39,194 nt of DNA. Origin: a virus. Shown here piece after piece: positions 16,496-24,939 of the stretch. The stretch spans positions 1 through 39,194 of IMG/VR virus record IMGVR_UViG_3300005264_000118; one strand, written 5' to 3'. Both the position numbers and the translations under genes were made by a program. The first letter of the stretch is position 1; every line of letters starts with the position of its first letter. Under the pieces are notes generated by a model. The model saw only the letters and a program-made list of their open reading frames with translations, had not been told where the DNA came from and made no database searches.

Positions 16496-17254
16496 TTATT
16501 TTGACTTCAACCCTTCCGGAAATTCGTGATAAACTTCCCCACCCACTTCCGCCCTACCATCCCCAAACTTCTTAAAAAGAAAAGGGACTTCCGCTTCCCT
16601 ACAATTCCTTTGCAAATCAAGCACCCATTCCTCTTCGCACTCCCGATTCTTTTTCCCCGCACCAGTTTCTCCTCCACAAATAACCCAATCAAGTTTTCCA
16701 TAACGCCCAAAAGGACTACCAAGCAACCATTCTTTAGGAAGATAAATAGGTTCTAACATCGGCTCTATGGACACAAACTTATTGCCGGGAATAGTCAACA
16801 AATGTTTTATCTTCCTATCAGCTTCTTCTTGAGTACAAACAGTTACTCCCCACCAAACATTAATCAACTTTTCTGCATATTTTCGTCCTATATCAGCTAT
16901 TAAACTGCTTCTTTTACTCAACAACATAAATTTATGTTCTGGACGAAACGCAATCATTGCCAATATTTTTTCTATCCACCTTTCAGGAATCCCCTCGCAA
17001 AACAAATCTGACATATCCTGCACAAAAACTATTTTACTTTTCTTTTTCGGCAATTTCTTAAAACAAGATAGGTCAAGGTCATACTCAAAGAACGGATTAT
17101 TTTCGTAAGGCACTTTATTACCAAACCGGTTATTAATTTTTTCTGCATAGCAGTTTTCGCAACCTGGCGAGCATTTAGTACAATGCCACCCGCCACCTTT
17201 TGCTTTAATCGGATTAATCGTCCAATCGCACCATTCTATTTTAGTTTTTCCCAT
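16496..17254 (-). CDS. Phage Gp37/Gp68 family protein (DUF5131)
   Basis: A 252-residue protein from the start at 17254 (MGKTKIEWCDWTINPIK), chosen for a GGAAAAC ribosome site. TKIEWCDWTINP, CTKCSPGCENCYAEK, KIVFVQDMSDLF, MLLSKRSS, NVWWGVTVCTQEEAD, FVSIEPML and DWVICGGETGAG are the diagnostic blocks of DUF5131. The Cys cluster CSPGCENCYAE suggests an iron-sulphur site as in radical SAM-like proteins. The biochemical function is not established. It lies between the clamp and lysis genes. Confidence 0.85.
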   Translation of the reverse strand: MGKTKIEWCDWTINPIKAKGGGWHCTKCSPGCENCYAEKINNRFGNKVPYENNPFFEYDLDLSCFKKLPKKKSKIVFVQDMSDLFCEGIPERWIEKILAMIAFRPEHKFMLLSKRSSLIADIGRKYAEKLINVWWGVTVCTQEEADRKIKHLLTIPGNKFVSIEPMLEPIYLPKEWLLGSPFGRYGKLDWVICGGETGAGKKNRECEEEWVLDLQRNCREAEVPFLFKKFGDGRAEVGGEVYHEFPEGLKSK

Positions 17255-17328
17255 AGTTTTCCTTTTTTTGACGACAACAATTAACAAATGAAATTAGATG
17301 TATTTTCATCTACATTAACAATTAATTT

Positions 17329-18429
17329 TCACGCCCTCAACGGCATAACAATCGCAGTATAATTCTCCCCTTCAAAAACCACCGGCATGGTTCCGCTATT
17401 AATTTTCAGCTTAATAATTTCATCATCAACAGCACCCATAGCTGCCATAAAATAGTAAGGATTAACAATCATCACAATTTTTTCGCCCGAGTACTCAACA
17501 TCAATATCAACATGAGTATTTCCAATTTCGGAAGTTTCCGCATCGACCACTATTTTTCCATCTTCCAAAATAAGCTTTACTGCCGATTTATCTTTCGGCA
17601 AAACAACCGTAGCAAAATCAAGAGCTTTCAAAAACTCTTTCCGGTTGATTTTCAATATATGCTCAAATTTTTTAGGAATCACTTGCAAAACATTAGGAAA
17701 AACAGCATCTATCAACAATGTAGTCAACCCAAAATCATCATTTCCAAAAGCTATTCTTCCATTTCCAACTTTTACCTTTATCGCCCCAATATCTTTTAAA
17801 CTTTTTTTCAAAGCCATTACAGATTTATAAGGAATAATTATCGGTTCATTTAACAGCCGCGCCGGGTATCTTGAAATAGCAAGCCGTTTGCCGTCCGTCC
17901 CACAAAACAAAGTTTCGTTTTCCAAAGGCACCACGCCAAGCCCCTGCATTTGCAACCGTGTATCATTAGGATCAATAGCATAAGCCGTCCGCTCAATCAC
18001 TTTAAGCAGCAAATTATTATCTATAGTTATGCTCTCACCCTCCCCATCTTCACCCTTTTCCAACTTCCCAACTTCTCCCACATCTGGGAAATCTACCGGG
18101 TCAAGCGTTACCAACTTAATTTTTTTTCGGGCTGCTGTTATTTCTATTTCATTATTTTTTTGTTCCATTTGAAAATCCGGTTGTTTTATTTTTTTAAGTG
18201 CAGACAACAAAAACATAATCGAAACAGTAGTTTTGCCAGCTGTTTCCGATATGTTGTTTCCAGCTATCATCATTGATAACTCCAAATCTGTAGCTTTAAA
18301 AATAAGTTTGTTAGCCGTCGCTTCAAGACAGACATTTCTCAAAATCGGGTTCGCTGTTTTTACAGGTATCACCGATGCCAACTCTTCAAGGAAACTTATA
18401 GCTTCCGATGTTTTGTATGTAGTTTTCAT
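17329..18429 (-). CDS. dnaN: DNA polymerase III beta subunit (sliding clamp)
   Basis: A 366-residue protein of normal DnaN length with three clamp domains. Clear marks are NPILRNVCLEATANKLIFKATDLEL in the first domain, FCGTDGKRLAISRYPA in the second (about 180-195), and IVMINPY-like VNPYYFMAAM with the C-terminal MPLRA in the third. It encircles DNA and tethers polymerases and other partners through a hydrophobic pocket. No replicative polymerase is seen in the window, so it probably redirects host proteins. Around residue 115-130 an acidic insert (EVGKLEKGEDGEGES) is coded by a dispersed repeat. The gene ends with TGA directly after the conserved C-terminus. Confidence 0.9.
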   Translation of the reverse strand: MKTTYKTSEAISFLEELASVIPVKTANPILRNVCLEATANKLIFKATDLELSMMIAGNNISETAGKTTVSIMFLLSALKKIKQPDFQMEQKNNEIEITAARKKIKLVTLDPVDFPDVGEVGKLEKGEDGEGESITIDNNLLLKVIERTAYAIDPNDTRLQMQGLGVVPLENETLFCGTDGKRLAISRYPARLLNEPIIIPYKSVMALKKSLKDIGAIKVKVGNGRIAFGNDDFGLTTLLIDAVFPNVLQVIPKKFEHILKINRKEFLKALDFATVVLPKDKSAVKLILEDGKIVVDAETSEIGNTHVDIDVEYSGEKIVMIVNPYYFMAAMGAVDDEIIKLKINSGTMPVVFEGENYTAIVMPLRA

Positions 18430-18548
18430 TTTTTCCTTTTTTTAACCACGGATGAACACGAATTCACACGAAGTAATTAATTTAAACTTTTTCTTTTTCT
18501 TTGAGTTTTAGAGTCTTAGTGGCCAATCTTTTTATTAACCATCAACAA

Positions 18549-18824
18549 TCATTTAGTTCTCGTCATCAACTTGCCAACCGGCAGCCCCAACTTCCCAAAA
18601 TACTTGCTTCCACAAATTTTGCAATAACACGGATGCAACGCATTATCAATATTCCATTTTTGTGTTTTATTATTAATATCAAAATCCGGCGGAACTTCTA
18701 TCGGAAGAAACTTTATATTCTTATTATCTTCACAACAAAGTTTGTTGCCACGCAGTGAAGACGGAAAACTCATCATCCCGGATTTTTCTATCGCATCTAA
18801 CTGTCTTTTGATTGTATCATTCAT
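18549..18824 (-). CDS. Hypothetical protein with Cys cluster
   Basis: A 91-residue protein. CYCKICGSKYFGKLG near the C-terminus is a possible zinc-binding half-site, and KLCCEDN lies near residue 30. The C-terminal LPVGKLMTRTK is basic. It lies between the clamp and the replication initiator-like gene. Not recognised. Confidence 0.55.
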   Translation of the reverse strand: MNDTIKRQLDAIEKSGMMSFPSSLRGNKLCCEDNKNIKFLPIEVPPDFDINNKTQKWNIDNALHPCYCKICGSKYFGKLGLPVGKLMTRTK

Positions 18825-18884
18825 ATTTTTTTTAGTATTTTTATTATGTAACCCAAGTCTTTTACTTGATTATTTTTTAACTTT

Positions 18885-19244
18885 TCAATTAATCACAAAC
18901 ACCTCTCCTTTCTTCTCAATATGTTTTTTTCCCCACTCTTCAAAATTTTCGGTTTTTGGAACAGAAACAATTTTATGATGTTTTTGGATGAAATCCGGTT
19001 TTTCTTTTTTATTAAGATTTTGTAAACAAGAACAAAAGTCCTCGCCATAATTTACCGAATACCTACCACAAACATTGCAAAAAAAGTATTCTAATTCAGT
19101 TTGCTTTGCTTCGTTGAAATTTTCAAATTTCCACTCATCAAAAGTTTCATCTGGTTTCAAAAAGATTATGTGATGATGGTTCTTTCTGAACGCCGGGATA
19201 TTAGGATGGTTATTTAAGTTACAAGAACAAAAATCCTCGCCACG
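18885..19244 (-). CDS. Cys/His repeat protein, possibly made by -1 frameshift from the upstream gene
   Basis: This frame is open from 19244 to 18885. It holds two related units: GEDFCSCNLNN ... NHHHIIFLKPDETFDEW and GEDFCSCLQNL ... KHHKIVSVPKTENFEEW, with CNVCGRYSVNY before the second. It could bind zinc. There is no ATG: a TTG at 19160 would start inside the first unit. The frame joins the upstream gene (19214-19930) exactly in the -1 frame at a slippery A AAA AAC (19250-19244). So it is either a frameshift extension of that protein or the 3' part of a gene that lost its start. Confidence 0.5.
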   Translation of the reverse strand, partial: RGEDFCSCNLNNHPNIPAFRKNHHHIIFLKPDETFDEWKFENFNEAKQTELEYFFCNVCGRYSVNYGEDFCSCLQNLNKKEKPDFIQKHHKIVSVPKTENFEEWGKKHIEKKGEVFVIN

Positions 19245-19930
19245 TTTTTTTCACGTTTTGGAAATCCGTTTGCTTGCCAAGATTCATGACAAGCTTCAGC
19301 AATAGCAATCAAATCAACTTTATCCATTTCACCTTGAAACCTGTTTTTAAGATGAATAATTACATCGTCAACAGTACAAGATTCCCTCATCTCATAAATT
19401 TTCAAAGCTCCTTTTTCTAATTCTGTTAATTCCGGTCCCGGTATTTCATCAGAATTATCTTCAGATAAAAATGTAGGCTCTTTATTTATTTCTTTATTTA
19501 TTTCTTTATCTCTTTCTTTCTTTATTGCTTGTACCGAAATAGTACCCCCCCTTGCCTTTCGCTTACTTTCTGCACTTGCCTTGCCTCCTTTGCTACCGCT
19601 ATTTGAACATAATTGTCTATATTCTTTATGCTCAAACATCCGATGACTAAAGACTCCATGTTCAGGATGTTCATCAAAAAGACCTACATCTAAGCAAGAA
19701 TCAATCACGTCTAATAATACTTCTTTAGGCGTTGCCAACCGAAGTTCAAGCGCCCCTATAATTTCGCTTGAAAGGTAACCCGAGCTACTCTTTGCCATAG
19801 CTTCTACCAAAGCCCAATAAAGCCCATACCCTTCCCACCCTTTTTTTATTCGCAATTGCAAAATTTTGTCATCTGTGCACGCATCATAATCATGATTAAA
19901 GTAACATGCTTTTAAGTTTTTTTTCGCCAT
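19214..19930 (-). CDS. Replication-initiator-like protein (DUF4373 / Lin1244-type N-terminus)
   Basis: A 238-residue protein. The N-terminal 110 residues (CYFNHDYDACTDDKILQLR, then GWEGYGLYWALVEAMAKS) match the DUF4373/Lin1244-Lin1753 winged-helix domain found in phage and plasmid replisome organisers. A basic linker (KKERDKEINKEINKEP), coded by a 12-bp DNA repeat, leads to a helical C-terminal part (HESWQANGFPK). It lies next to dnaB, where it would recruit the helicase to the origin. The last residues (NVARIFVLVT) come after a slippery heptamer and overlap the Cys/His frame. Confidence 0.7.
   Translation of the reverse strand: MAKKNLKACYFNHDYDACTDDKILQLRIKKGWEGYGLYWALVEAMAKSSSGYLSSEIIGALELRLATPKEVLLDVIDSCLDVGLFDEHPEHGVFSHRMFEHKEYRQLCSNSGSKGGKASAESKRKARGGTISVQAIKKERDKEINKEINKEPTFLSEDNSDEIPGPELTELEKGALKIYEMRESCTVDDVIIHLKNRFQGEMDKVDLIAIAEACHESWQANGFPKREKNVARIFVLVT
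19244..19250 (-). promoter_or_regulatory. Possible -1 ribosomal slippery heptamer A AAA AAC
   Basis: In the zero frame of the 19214-19930 gene the codons GAA AAA AAC (residues 227-229) contain A AAA AAC, a canonical X XXY YYZ site. A -1 slip leads directly into the 119-codon Cys/His frame, giving a product of about 348 residues. A stimulatory stem or pseudoknot was not established by eye. A homopolymer mutation is an alternative. Confidence 0.4.
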
Positions 19931-20007
19931 TTTTTCTCCAGTTTTTTATGTAACCCAAGTCTTTGACTTGATAATTAACAATTAACAATCATTCCCCTCA
20001 TTTATCT

Positions 20008-21243
20008 TCAAATCTCGAATATTTTGGGGTAAACCGATTCCCTCAACTGATCCAAAGAAGGTTTTCCAGGTATTCCACCTTTTGCAAGTCCTTTCATTCC
20101 ATCCCGATTTAATTGAGAAAGCACCACGACCGGGATGTTAAGTTCTAACGCTAATGCCTTCATCCGGCGACTTATATACGCAACCTCGTTTTCTCTGCTC
20201 GAATGTCGGTTTTTGCTTCCCATTAACTGAAGATAATCGATTACTATCAAGGAAAGATTAGGTTTCTCCATTTTTAATCGTCTGCATTGGGACCTGATTT
20301 GTGTCGGTGAAAGATCGATTGTCTCGTTGATGAAAATTTCTTTGTCTTTGAAGAATTGAACTGATTGATATAAACCCTGCATATCTTTGCTCGTAAGAGC
20401 TCCGCTCTTTATGTTTTGACCATCAACATAACCATGTGATGACAACATTCTTTTCAAAAGCTCTGTAACGGACATTTCCAAAGAAAAAACGGCGACAGCG
20501 TTTAATATCGGTTTTTCTGACTTTTTGTTTTTAGGAGTGTTCCAAATCTTTGAAGATACTGTTTCCACTATATTGAGAGCTAAAGCAGTTTTTCCGATAG
20601 CCGGACGTGCTGCTATAATAATAAGTTCGCCACCCATAAACCCGGATGTCAAATCGTTTAACTCTGCAAACCCGGTATCTATCCCCGCAAGCCCGCCGCC
20701 ATGTTTTGCAAGTGCATCAAGCTCTTCTACTGTTTTTTTCAAACCGTCAAAAATGGAAATAAACTCGCTTTTATTTCCTGATTGACTTATTTCTAACATT
20801 AATTTGTCGCAATCTTCAATATAACTTTCATTATCAAGATCAAACGCTTTATTATAGAAAATTTTACCCGCTTCCATATAAACTCTACGCTTATAATATT
20901 TGAGAATTATTTCCGAATAATACTCAAAATTGCTGGTTGTAGGTATCCCTTCTGTCAACCCTGCCAAATACTCTTCTCCGCCCACTTTCTCCAAAATCTT
21001 TTTTTCGTTCAGCTTTACGCAAACGGTTATCATATCAACAGTTTTTTCTTCCTGAAAAAGTTCTAAAATTACTGCGAAGATTTTTTGATGTGCGGGAAGA
21101 TAAAACACTTTTGATGACATCATATCTACGCCTTGAAGCACGCAAGTAGCATCTAACATCATCGCTCCCAAAACCATTTGCTCTGCACGCAGCGAATTAG
21201 GTGGAACTCTTTTATTTTCAGTTTTTTGTGTTTCGTTTTCCAT
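20008..21243 (-). CDS. dnaB: Replicative DNA helicase, truncated at the C-terminus
   Basis: A 411-residue protein. The N-terminal domain (PNSLRAEQMVLGAMMLD, then FYLPAHQKIF) and the RecA domain with Walker A ARPAIGKT (212-219), Walker B LIVIDYLQLM and VVVLSQLNRD are standard DnaB. It ends SLDQLRES-VYPKIFEI, exactly before the conserved ESGxIEQDAD block and the arginine-finger region that full-length DnaB (about 450 residues) has. Downstream frames do not continue the family. The loss should prevent normal hexamer ATP hydrolysis unless another subunit supplies it. It lies next to the initiator-like gene. Confidence 0.85.
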   Translation of the reverse strand: MENETQKTENKRVPPNSLRAEQMVLGAMMLDATCVLQGVDMMSSKVFYLPAHQKIFAVILELFQEEKTVDMITVCVKLNEKKILEKVGGEEYLAGLTEGIPTTSNFEYYSEIILKYYKRRVYMEAGKIFYNKAFDLDNESYIEDCDKLMLEISQSGNKSEFISIFDGLKKTVEELDALAKHGGGLAGIDTGFAELNDLTSGFMGGELIIIAARPAIGKTALALNIVETVSSKIWNTPKNKKSEKPILNAVAVFSLEMSVTELLKRMLSSHGYVDGQNIKSGALTSKDMQGLYQSVQFFKDKEIFINETIDLSPTQIRSQCRRLKMEKPNLSLIVIDYLQLMGSKNRHSSRENEVAYISRRMKALALELNIPVVVLSQLNRDGMKGLAKGGIPGKPSLDQLRESVYPKIFEI

Positions 21244-21303
21244 ATTTTTTAATGTAGCCCAAGTCTTTGACTTGATTTTTTTCGATAACCGATAACTTTT
21301 TAA

Positions 21304-21480
21304 TTACTGAATACTTTCTTTTATCACGATAACAGGCCACAGAAACAAATAAATCAGAAAGGTAAAGCACAGCGTTGCCCTTGCTTTTTTATTCATCCCA
21401 AACTTACGAATAAGCTGTGTGTCATAAACAAACATTGCTATACCAATCCCGAAATAAATAATAATTAAAAATATTTTCAT
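21304..21480 (-). CDS. Small two-helix membrane protein
   Basis: A 58-residue frame, MKIFLIIIYFGIGIAMFVYD..., with two hydrophobic helices (residues 2-19 and 36-53) joined by a basic loop (RKFGMNKKAR). This layout fits holin-like or inhibitor membrane peptides. It lies between dnaB and the repeat-protein pair and not near the endolysin, so its role is open. Confidence 0.55.
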   Translation of the reverse strand: MKIFLIIIYFGIGIAMFVYDTQLIRKFGMNKKARATLCFTFLIYLFLWPVIVIKESIQ

Positions 21481-21621
21481 AATTTTATTCCCCCTTTTCT
21501 AAAGGGGGTTAGGGGGATTTTCCCCATTAACAATTAAAAGAAGCGGGATTTCTTCGTTGGCGATTTCCGTGCGAGCTTGCGTTCGGTGTTTATTTATTCC
21601 AGAAACCCCGCTAATTTTCAA

Positions 21622-22473
21622 TCAACATTTTTTGTCGTTCACAACCGACAATTTATGTTGATTGAGAATATTTACAAACAATAACATCACTTTCTTCCGC
21701 TTGCGTTTTTTTCTTTCCGCAACTTTTCGCTGATTATATTTTTTTCTATATTCAGGATTTTCGAGTCTTTTTTGTTCGGCTTTTCTCTTATTTTCATTTA
21801 TTTTTCTACGTTCTTCCGGATTAGCCATTTTTCTTTTTAAACTTTCACTCGATTTTTTTTTGATATGCTCACGCCACTCCAAATCTTCCCAATACTTTTT
21901 TTTGCGGAGTTCACGGCTTCTTTCATTTCGTTTTGCCCGATACTCTGGGTTCTTTAGTCTTTCTTTTTCCCGCTCCCAACTTTTTTCATTTTCCCTCTCC
22001 CTATTTTTCTCTCTCCACTCGCGGTGGTTAGCACTTCTTTTTTTTGCAAATTCAGGTTCTTTCATTTTTTTTCGTAACCATTCTCGCTGCATGAAATTTT
22101 TACGATTGCGCTTTTCAGGGTCTCTACTTTCTGCTTTTCTTTTTTCCCGCCATTCCGGATCTGTTGCATACTTTTTTCGCCGATTGTAATTAAAGTTTTC
22201 TAACCAACCAGTTTTTTTTCTTATATTTCTCATCCATTCTTTGTGATATTTTCTATCACAATATTTACAAAAATAAGAAAACCCATCTTTATCGCGATTG
22301 TTTGGACGAAAATTCCCTTCAACATCCTCAAAAAACTCCCCGCATTTATTACATACTTTTCCTTTCTTAAATCCATACTTTTCAAAAACAGATTTATGTT
22401 TTCCGGAAAGAACATCAGGCAATATAAATTTATGATAGTCTGATCTATCTTGATTGAAATTAGTAGTTTTCAT
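21622..22473 (-). CDS. Zinc-site protein with charged helical repeats, paralog of the next gene
   Basis: A 283-residue protein. The first 45 residues are identical to those of the neighbouring gene at 22481-23443 (MKTTNFNQDRSDYHKF...). A CNKCG ... CKYC pair forms a zinc knuckle like those before many phage HNH nucleases, but no HNH motif follows. The middle (about 95-250) consists of degenerate charged units such as NPEYRxKR, DPEWREKR and NPEERRK, a long helix. The last 28 residues match the paralog except for one residue and are coded by a dispersed repeat (VMLLFVNILN...). It may bind DNA or RNA. Confidence 0.6.
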   Translation of the reverse strand: MKTTNFNQDRSDYHKFILPDVLSGKHKSVFEKYGFKKGKVCNKCGEFFEDVEGNFRPNNRDKDGFSYFCKYCDRKYHKEWMRNIRKKTGWLENFNYNRRKKYATDPEWREKRKAESRDPEKRNRKNFMQREWLRKKMKEPEFAKKRSANHREWREKNRERENEKSWEREKERLKNPEYRAKRNERSRELRKKKYWEDLEWREHIKKKSSESLKRKMANPEERRKINENKRKAEQKRLENPEYRKKYNQRKVAERKKRKRKKVMLLFVNILNQHKLSVVNDKKC

Positions 22474-22480
22474 TTTTTAA

Positions 22481-23443
22481 TCAACATTTTTTGTCATTCA
22501 CAACCGACAATTTATGTCGATTGAGAATATTTACAAACAATAACATCACTTTTTTACGCTTGCGTTTTTGATAATATTTGCGATTCCTTTCCGCAATCTT
22601 TTCCCGGTTGTTTTCCCGATATTTGCGATTCTTTTCCGCAATTTTTTCCCGGTTGTTTTGATAACATTTGCGCTTCTTTTCCGCAATCTTTTCCCGGTTG
22701 TTTTGATAATATTTGCGATCCTTTTCCGCAATTTTTTCCCGGTTGTTTTGATAATATTTGCGCTTCTTTTCCGCAATCTTTTCCCGGTTGTTTTGATAAT
22801 ATTTGCGCATATTTTCCGCAATCTTTTCCCGGTTGTTTTTTTGATATTTGCGATCCTTTTCCGCAATTTTTTCCCGGTTGTTTTCCCGATATTTGCGCTT
22901 CTTTTCCGCAATCTTTTCCCGGTTGTTTTGATAATATTTGCGCATATTTTCCGCAATCTTTTCCCGGTTGTTTTCCCGATATTTGCGCTTCTTTTCCGCC
23001 ATCTTTTCCCGGTTGTTTTCCCGATATTTGCGCTTCTTTTCCGCCATCTTTTCCCGGTTGTTTTGATAATATTTGCACATATTTTCCGCAATCTTTTCCC
23101 GGTTGTTTTGATAATATTTGTGCATATTTTCCGCCATCTTTTCCCGGTTGTTTTGATAATATTTGCGCATATTTTCCGCAATCTTTTCCCGGTTGTTTTC
23201 CCGATATTTGTGGAAATATTCCGAAAAACAGGATTTGCATATTAAAGCAAACCCATCATTTTTATTTATATTTCTCCAAAAATTCGCTTCAACATTCTCA
23301 AAAAACACCCCACATTTATTACATACTTTTCCTTTCTTAAATCCATACTTTTCAAAAACAGATTTATGTTTTCCTGAAAGAACATCAGGCAATATAAATT
23401 TATGATAGTCTGATCTATCTTGATTGAAATTAGTAGTTTTCAT
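22481..23443 (-). CDS. Zinc-site protein with fourteen 15-residue repeats
   Basis: A 320-residue protein. Residues 1-80 hold the zinc knuckle (CNKCG and CKSC) shared with the paralog. Residues 83-292 are 14 perfect-length repeats of NNREK(I/M)AEx(K/N)RKY(Y/R)(Q/E), which predict one continuous, highly charged helix. Units with Arg-Glu endings and units with Tyr-Gln endings alternate irregularly. Similar YYxxNREKI arrays occur in phage and viral proteins with HNH or nucleic-acid binding, but no nuclease motif is seen. The gene starts directly before the stop of the next upstream gene, so the two are likely coupled. Confidence 0.7.
   Translation of the reverse strand: MKTTNFNQDRSDYHKFILPDVLSGKHKSVFEKYGFKKGKVCNKCGVFFENVEANFWRNINKNDGFALICKSCFSEYFHKYRENNREKIAENMRKYYQNNREKMAENMHKYYQNNREKIAENMCKYYQNNREKMAEKKRKYRENNREKMAEKKRKYRENNREKIAENMRKYYQNNREKIAEKKRKYRENNREKIAEKDRKYQKNNREKIAENMRKYYQNNREKIAEKKRKYYQNNREKIAEKDRKYYQNNREKIAEKKRKCYQNNREKIAEKNRKYRENNREKIAERNRKYYQKRKRKKVMLLFVNILNRHKLSVVNDKKC
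22568..23197 (-). repeat. 14 x 45-bp in-frame tandem repeat
   Basis: Fourteen 45-bp units coding for 15 residues each, with high identity (core ttttcccggttgtttt on the plus strand). Variation is concentrated in two blocks: the KK/NM/KD pair and the YRE/YYQ end. All lengths keep the frame, which points to expansion and contraction by recombination under selection for protein coding. Confidence 0.95.
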
Positions 23444-24052
23444 TTAATCCCCCAATTGACCAAGTAAAGAATGAAACATTGATCGCGTAAAAATTAATCC
23501 TTTTATCTCTACAGTTTTTGAGTCTTTATGAACAATACAACATTCCATTGCAGTTTTTTGCGGAGAAGAAACATTAATCAATCTGCTTTCTTCCTGTTTT
23601 TTCTTAGCATCAAGAAAAGTTCGCTGCTGTGCCACCGTTCTTATATGGCCATTTTGAAAATCAAAAACTTGTAAACCTTGTGAATACGTCATTTCAGTAA
23701 AATGAATTTTCCGTATGTTATGTTTTCCCTTATTATTAATAACAACAACTTCCAAAGGTTTAAACGCTTCATCTTGCATCGCTCGCGGCGCCGAAATTAA
23801 TTTTTTCGCAATTTCTCCATCTATCTCATACAAATCTGGATTGACTTCCCCGCTGCCAATTCGCTTAATTAAACCCCAGTTTTTCAACGGAGCTTTTTCC
23901 CGAATATAAGTTTGTTCTTTGTCCGTTGCAAGAAAAAAATCTTCACATGCCTGTAAAAAAGATTTTTCTATATCAGAAAAAGCCTTCAAAATTTTCATCG
24001 CAACTTTTTCTATACTCGCTAAACTCTGGTTGTTTTTTTGTGATGTTTTCAT
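23444..24052 (-). CDS. Hypothetical early phage protein
   Basis: A 202-residue soluble protein, mixed helix and strand. Recognisable pieces are VNPDLYEIDGEIAKKLISAP and TVAQQRTFLDAKKKQEESRL, a charged helix. No family was recognised. It directly abuts the repeat protein gene, so they are probably co-translated. Confidence 0.55.
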   Translation of the reverse strand: MKTSQKNNQSLASIEKVAMKILKAFSDIEKSFLQACEDFFLATDKEQTYIREKAPLKNWGLIKRIGSGEVNPDLYEIDGEIAKKLISAPRAMQDEAFKPLEVVVINNKGKHNIRKIHFTEMTYSQGLQVFDFQNGHIRTVAQQRTFLDAKKKQEESRLINVSSPQKTAMECCIVHKDSKTVEIKGLIFTRSMFHSLLGQLGD

Positions 24053-24152
24053 AATTATATTTCCTTATATTAAAATTAAAAATTTGACAGATAGCTATTC
24101 TGTCGTTTTCAACCGACACCTTTTGTCGATTGACTTTTCGAAATATGGTTAC

Positions 24153-24882
24153 TCAATCAAAGAGTTTCTCTCCGAGTTCCGGTTTATTTGTTATTGCTAT
24201 CGCTTTCAACAATGTATCACTTGAAATATGATAATCGGAAGAAACTAATTTTAACAGTTCCGGCGTAACCTCCTCAGCTTTTCCCACCGACCTTTTCGTC
24301 AAAGGATTTTTTATAAGCGGAGCAACTATATAATTAGATTCCAGAGTTCCCAACCATAAAATCAAGTGATCAGGACCTTTAATAAATACATGATTGTCTG
24401 AAGTAACATAAAGACCAGGAGATAGGTTTGTATAATAACTTGATGGATAAAAATCACTAATATTATCTACATATTTAAGCGTATGTATTTCTATTTCAAA
24501 CTTTTCTGTTTTAGAGATATGATCGTTTGTAAAAACAAATTGCTCTTTCTATTTTTGGCGGCCGACAAATAGTGTTTCTTTTTCTAACATCAAAAAAGGC
24601 ATCTACAATTTTTTGTTTTTCGCTTTCTTTTACCGGCACTAACTTTTTTAACAACCATTGCTTATTTATATCCCCTTCTAAAAAATGCGCCACTCCATAT
24701 TGTTTATTATTTTTTTTGTAAGGCAGTGCATAAAGCCGAAAGACAATATTTTTTGGAAACCCAACAACATTTAGTTTCATTCCACGATAGGCAACTTCGC
24801 ACCAAGAAGCAATGAATTTTTGAACTCTACTTTTGTCGGCAACCTTAATCATTTCTGCCCATGTATGCTGTTTTTTTTTCAT
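24153..24882 (-). pseudogene. Hypothetical early protein split by a frameshift at a T5 run
   Basis: Two frames meet at a run of five identical bases (24531-24535). The first frame (24882-24511) begins MKKKQHTWAEMIKVADKSRV and ends NTICRPPKIERAICFYKRSYL. The second, without a start codon, continues FTNDHISKTEKFEIEIHTLK to KAIAITNKPELGEKLFD. Removing one base from the run joins them as one protein of about 242 residues. The total span is 3n+1, which agrees. It may be a true mutation, a sequencing error or a programmed shift. The family is not recognised. Confidence 0.55.
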
Positions 24883-24939
24883 ATTTTTATTCCCCCTTTC
24901 TTAAAAAGGGGGGAGGGGGATTTTTTCATTAATCATTAT

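Noticed and set aside
22568-23197. Regular 45-bp repeats resembling a CRISPR array
   Set aside because: There are no unique spacers, every unit keeps one reading frame, and the units sit inside a gene with start and stop. No cas gene is present.
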